64,000 nt of DNA. It comes from Henricia sp. BOLD:AAB3569 (lineage: Eukaryota; Echinodermata; Asteroidea; Spinulosida; Echinasteridae). The stretch is from contig JBBELK010000491.1 in NCBI GenBank assembly GCA_037783545.1, positions 1 to 64,000 of the forward strand, read 5' to 3'. The notes beneath the pieces were generated by a model. That model worked only from the letters and a program-made list of their open reading frames with translations. It was not told the origin of the DNA and made no database searches. Below, in pieces: positions 59,701 to 64,000 of this stretch (position 1 is the stretch's first letter; each line of letters starts with the position of its first letter). The translations under genes were made by a program, and so were the position numbers.

Positions 59701-62700
59701 TCACCCAGACAAAGAAATATTAAAGTTTGAAAATTTCTGATTTTGAGGAAAATTATAAATGTTTTTGGCCAAAATGTCAATTTTTCATAGGATTTGGCTT
59801 CGAGAACTACCGAAATAGGTTCAAAACGGGCTAAACTTTCGTTAGGAGTACTTTCTGAGACATTTTACAAAAAGTCAATTTTTGGCCATTTTTGACAAAA
59901 ATCGCTGGACTAACCCCTTATGATTTTTGTCATTTTTGGCCAAAAATTGTACGAATCAGATTTTCCTCATGATGTCAGGAAATGTTGCTTAGACCCAATA
60001 GATGTTATTTCTTGAATTAGACCCTGACTGCTCACCCAGACAAAGAAATATTAAAGTTTGAAAATTTCTGATTTTGAGGAAAATTATAAATGTTTTTGGC
60101 CAAAATGTCAATTTTTAATAGGATTTGGCTTCGAGAACTACCGAAATAGGTTCCAAACGGGCTAAACCCTCGTTATGAGTACTTTCTGAAACATTTTACA
60201 AAAAGTAAATTTTTGTCTATTTTTGCAAAAAATCACTGGACTAACCCCTTATGATTTTTGTCATTTTTGGCCAAAAATTGTACGAATCAGATTTTCCTCA
60301 TCATGTCAGGAAATGTTGCTTAGACCCAATAGATGTTATTTCTTGAATTAGACCCTGACTGCTCACCCAGACAAAGAAATATTAAAGTTTGAAAATTTCT
60401 GATTTTGAGGAAAATTATAAATGTTTTTGGCCAAAATGTCAATTTTTCATAGGATTTGGCTTCGAGAACTACCGAAATAGGTTCCAAACGGGCTAAACTT
60501 TCGTTAGGAGTACTTTCTGAGACATTTTACAAAAAGTCAATTTTTGGCCATTTTTGCAAAAAATCACTGGACTAACCCCTTATGATTTTTGTCATTTTTG
60601 GCCAAAATATCAATTTTTCATAGGATTTGGCTTCGAGAACTACCGAAATAGGATCAAAACGGGCTAAACTTTCGTTAGGAGTACTTTCTGAGACATTTTA
60701 CAAAAAGTCAATTTTTGGCCATTTTTGACGAAAATCGCTGGACTAACCCCTTATGATTTTTGTCATTTTTGGCCAAAAATTGTACGAATCAGATTTTCCT
60801 CATAATGTCAGGAAATGTTGCTTAGACCCAATAGATGTTATTTCTTGAATTAGACCCTGACTGCTCACCCAGACAAAGAAATATTAAAGTTTGAAAATTT
60901 CTGATTTTGAGGAAAATTATAAATGTTTTTGGCCAAAATGTCAATTTTTCATAGGATTTGGCTTCGAGAACTACCGAAATAGGTTCCAATTAAACGGGCT
61001 AAACCCTCGTTAGGAGTACTTTCTGAGACATTTTACAAAAAGTCAATTTTTGGCCATTTTTGCAAAAAATCACTGGACTAACTCCTTATGATTTTTGTTA
61101 TTGTTGGCCAAAAATTGTACGAATCAGATTTTCCTCATGACGTCAGGAAATGTTGCTTAGACCCAATAGATGTTATTTCTTGAATTAGACCCTGACTGCT
61201 CACCCAGACAAAGAAATATTAAAGTTTGAAAATTTCTGATTTTGAGGAAAATTATAAATGTTTTTGGCCAAAATGTCAATTTTTCATAGGATTTGGCTTT
61301 GAGAACTACCGAAATAGGTTCAAAACGGGCTAAACTTTCGTTAGGAGTACTTTCTGAAACATTTTACAAAAAGTCAATTTTTGGCCATTTTTGCAAAAAA
61401 TCACTGGACTAACCCCTTATGATTTTTGTCATTTTTGGCCAAAAATTGTACGAATCAGATTTTCCTCATAACGTCAGGAAATGTTGCTTAGACCCAATAG
61501 ATGTTATTTCTTGAATTAGACCCTGACTGCTCACCCAGACAAAGAAATATTAAAGTTTGAAAATTTCTGATTTTGAGGAAAATTATAAATGTTTTTGGCC
61601 AAAATGTCAATTTTTCATAGGATTTGGCTTCGAGAACTACCGAAATAGGTTCCAAACGGGCTAAACCCTCCTTAGGAGTACTTTCTGAGACATTTTACAA
61701 AAAGTCAATTTTTGGCCATTTTTGCAAAAAATCACTGGACTAACCCCTTATGATTTTTGTCATTTTTGGCCAAAAATTGTACGAATCAGATTTTCCTCAT
61801 AATGTCAGGAAATGTTGCTTAGACCCAATAGATGTTATTTCTTGAATTAAACCCTGACTGCTCACCCAGACAAAGAAATATTAAAGTTTGAAAATTTCTG
61901 ATTTTGAGGAAAATTATAAATGTTTTTGGCCAAAATGTCAATTTTTCATACGATTTGGCTTCGAGAACTTCCGAAATAGGATCAAAACGGGCTAAACTTT
62001 CGTCAGGAGTACTTTCTGAGACATTTTACAAAAAGTCAATTTTTGGCCATTTTTGACAAAAATCGCTGGACTAACCCCTTATGATTTTTGTCATTTTTGG
62101 CCAAAAATTGTACGAATCAGATTTTCCTCATAATGTCAGGAAATGTTGCTTAGACCCAATAGATGTTATTTCTTGAATTAGACCCTGACTGCTCACCCAG
62201 ACAAAGAAATATTAAAGTTTGAAAATTTCTGATTTTGAGGAAAATTATAAATGTTTTTGGCCAAAATGTCAATTTTTCATAGGATTTGGCTTCGAGAACT
62301 ACCGAAATAGGTTCCAAAAGGGCTAAACCCTCGTTATGAGTACTTTCTGAAACATTTTACAAAAAGTAAATTTTTGTCTATTTTTGCAAAAAATCACTGG
62401 ACTAACCCCTTATGATTTTTGTCATTTTTGGCCAAAAATTGTACGAATCAGATTTTCCTCATCATGTCAGGAAATGTTGCTTAGACCCAATAGATGTTAT
62501 TTCTTGAATTAGACCCTGACTGCTCACCCAGACAAAGAAATATTAAAGTTTGAAAATTTCTGATTTTGAGGAAAATTATAAATGTTTTTGGCCAAAATGT
62601 CAATTTTTCATAGGATTTGGCTTCGAGAACTACCGAAATAGGTTCAAAACGGGCTAAACTTTCGCTAGGAGTACTTTCTGAGACATTTTACAAAAAGTCA

Positions 62701-64000
62701 ATTTTTGGCCATTTTTGACAAAAATCGCTGGACTAACCCCTTATGAATTTTGTCATTTTTGGCCAAAAATTGTACGAATCAGATTTTCCTCATGATGTCA
62801 GGAAATGTTGCTTAGACCCAATAGATGTTATTTCTTGAATTAGACCCTGACTGCTCACCCAGACAAAGAAATATTAAAGTTTGAAAATTTCTGATTTTGA
62901 GGAAAATTATAAATGTTTTTGGCCAAAATGTCAATTTTTCATAGGATTTGGCTTCGAGAACTACCGAAATAGGTTCCAAACGGGCTAAACCCTCGTTATG
63001 AGTACTTTCTGAAACATTTTACAAAAAGTAAATTTTTGTCTATTTTTGCAAAAAATCACTGGACTAACCCCTTATGATTTTTGTCATTTTTGGCCAAAAA
63101 TTGTACGAATCAGATTTTCCTCATCATGTCAGGAAATGTTGCTTAGACCCAATAGATGTTATTTCTTGAATTAGACCCTGACTGCTCACCCAGACAAAGA
63201 AATATTAAAGTTTGAAAATTTCTGATTTTGAGGAAAATTATAAATGTTTTTGGCCAAAATGTCAATTTTTCATAGGATTTGGCTTCGAGAGCTACCGAAA
63301 TAGGTTCCAAACGGGCTAAACTTTCGTTAGGAGTACTTTCTGAGACATTTTACAAAAAGTCAATTTTTGGCCATTTTTGCAAAAAATCACTGGACTAACC
63401 CCTTATGATTTTTGTCATTTTTGGCCAAAATGTCAATTTTTCATAGGATTTGGCTTCGAGAACTACCGAAATAGGATCAAAACGGGCTAAACTTTCGTTA
63501 GGAGTACTTTCTGAGACATTTTACAAAAAGTCAATTTTTGGCCATTTTTGACAAAAATCGCTGGACTAACCCCTTATGATTTTTGTCATTTTTGGCCAAA
63601 AATTGTACGAATCAGATTTTCCTCATAATGTCAGGAAATGTTGCTTAGACCCAATAGATGTTATTTCTTGAATTAGACCCTGACTGCTCACCCAGACAAA
63701 GAAATATTAAAGTTTGAAAATTTCTGATTTTGAGGAAAATTATAAATGTTTTTGGCCAAAATGTCAATTTTTCATAGGATTTGGCTTCGAGAACTACCGA
63801 AATAGGTTCCAAACGGGCTAAACCCTCGTTAGGAGTACTTTCTGAGACATTTTACAAAAAGTCAATTTTTGGCCATTTTTGCAAAAAATCACTGGACGTC
63901 ATTTTTGGCCAAAAATTGTACGAATCAGATTTTCCTCATAATGTCAGGAAATGTTGCTTAGACCCAATAGATGTTATTTCTTGAATTAGACCCTGACTGC
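44759..64000 (+). repeat. Satellite array, 331-bp monomer, higher-order organised, open at window end
   Basis: The anchor ACCCAATAGATG recurs at 44759, 45091, 45422, 45753, 46084, 46415 and so on to 63962: 57 starts, nearly all 331 bp apart. Four intervals are 501 bp (from 50055, 55850, 60323 and 63147) and contain one extra shortened monomer of 170 bp. Monomers are AT-rich and fall into at least three variants, told apart by AAACTTTCGTTAGG with TTTGACAAAAATCGC, AAACCCTCGTTAGG with TTTGCAAAAAATCAC, and CCCTCGTTATGAG with CTGAAAC and TTTGTCTATTTTT. Each monomer contains the perfect palindrome ATTTTTGGCCAAAAAT. Long frames are absent apart from chance ones at both ends. The length is about two nucleosomal repeats. 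The array has no visible right end. Confidence 0.97.

Noticed and set aside
44900-64000. CENP-B box in the satellite
   Set aside because: TTCGTTAGG and AAACGGG halves occur, but in the wrong order and without the TTCG-A-CGGG core spacing.
44759-64000. CRISPR-like repeat array
   Set aside because: Repeats are contiguous 331-bp monomers without unique spacers, in an animal genome.

Overview
This is animal nuclear DNA. Genes are split by GT-AG introns of a few hundred bases to 1.3 kb. The identifiable proteins are metazoan (a Frizzled receptor, a Headcase protein, a SENP6/7-type SUMO protease, a holocarboxylase synthetase and a FAF1 fragment), and the non-coding DNA is crowded with SINEs, LINE remnants, foldback/MITE-like elements and satellite. 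A marine invertebrate is likely. A deuterostome such as an echinoderm or hemichordate would fit, but the window does not prove a phylum.

Layout. 1-11.4 kb (+): the 3' fourteen coding exons of a ULP2/SENP6/7-like SUMO protease, including the whole catalytic domain; its 5' end lies left of the window. 14.3-16.0 kb (-): a Headcase (HECA) coding exon. 19.1-27.3 kb (+): a complete ten-coding-exon holocarboxylase synthetase (HLCS), whose exon lengths sum in frame to 859 residues. 27.3-38.0 kb: gene-poor spacer with several foldback elements. 38.0-39.8 kb (-): an intronless Frizzled-9/10-type receptor. 41.6-42.6 kb (+): exons of a FAF1-like UBX gene with a one-base lesion. 43.3-44.6 kb: 3' ends of two convergent LINE copies. 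44.8 kb to the window end: a satellite array with a 331-bp monomer, 57 counted starts, and a higher-order period of about 5.8 kb.

The genes are not an operon-like set. SUMO deconjugation, biotin attachment, Wnt reception, Headcase and FAF1 are independent housekeeping or developmental functions. HECA and HLCS are divergent and may share a promoter region near 16.6-16.7 kb.

Most unusual features: the higher-order satellite with recurrent half-monomer deletions; a foldback element with two identical 111-bp arms and a 9-bp target duplication, beside a perfect palindrome at the same target; an exact 78-bp minisatellite made from the 5' half of a tRNA-derived SINE; a MITE nested in a MITE with a TTAA duplication and an empty-site copy 700 bp away; and the stranded FAF1 exons next to the satellite. 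I found no prokaryotic genes, CRISPR array or rRNA.
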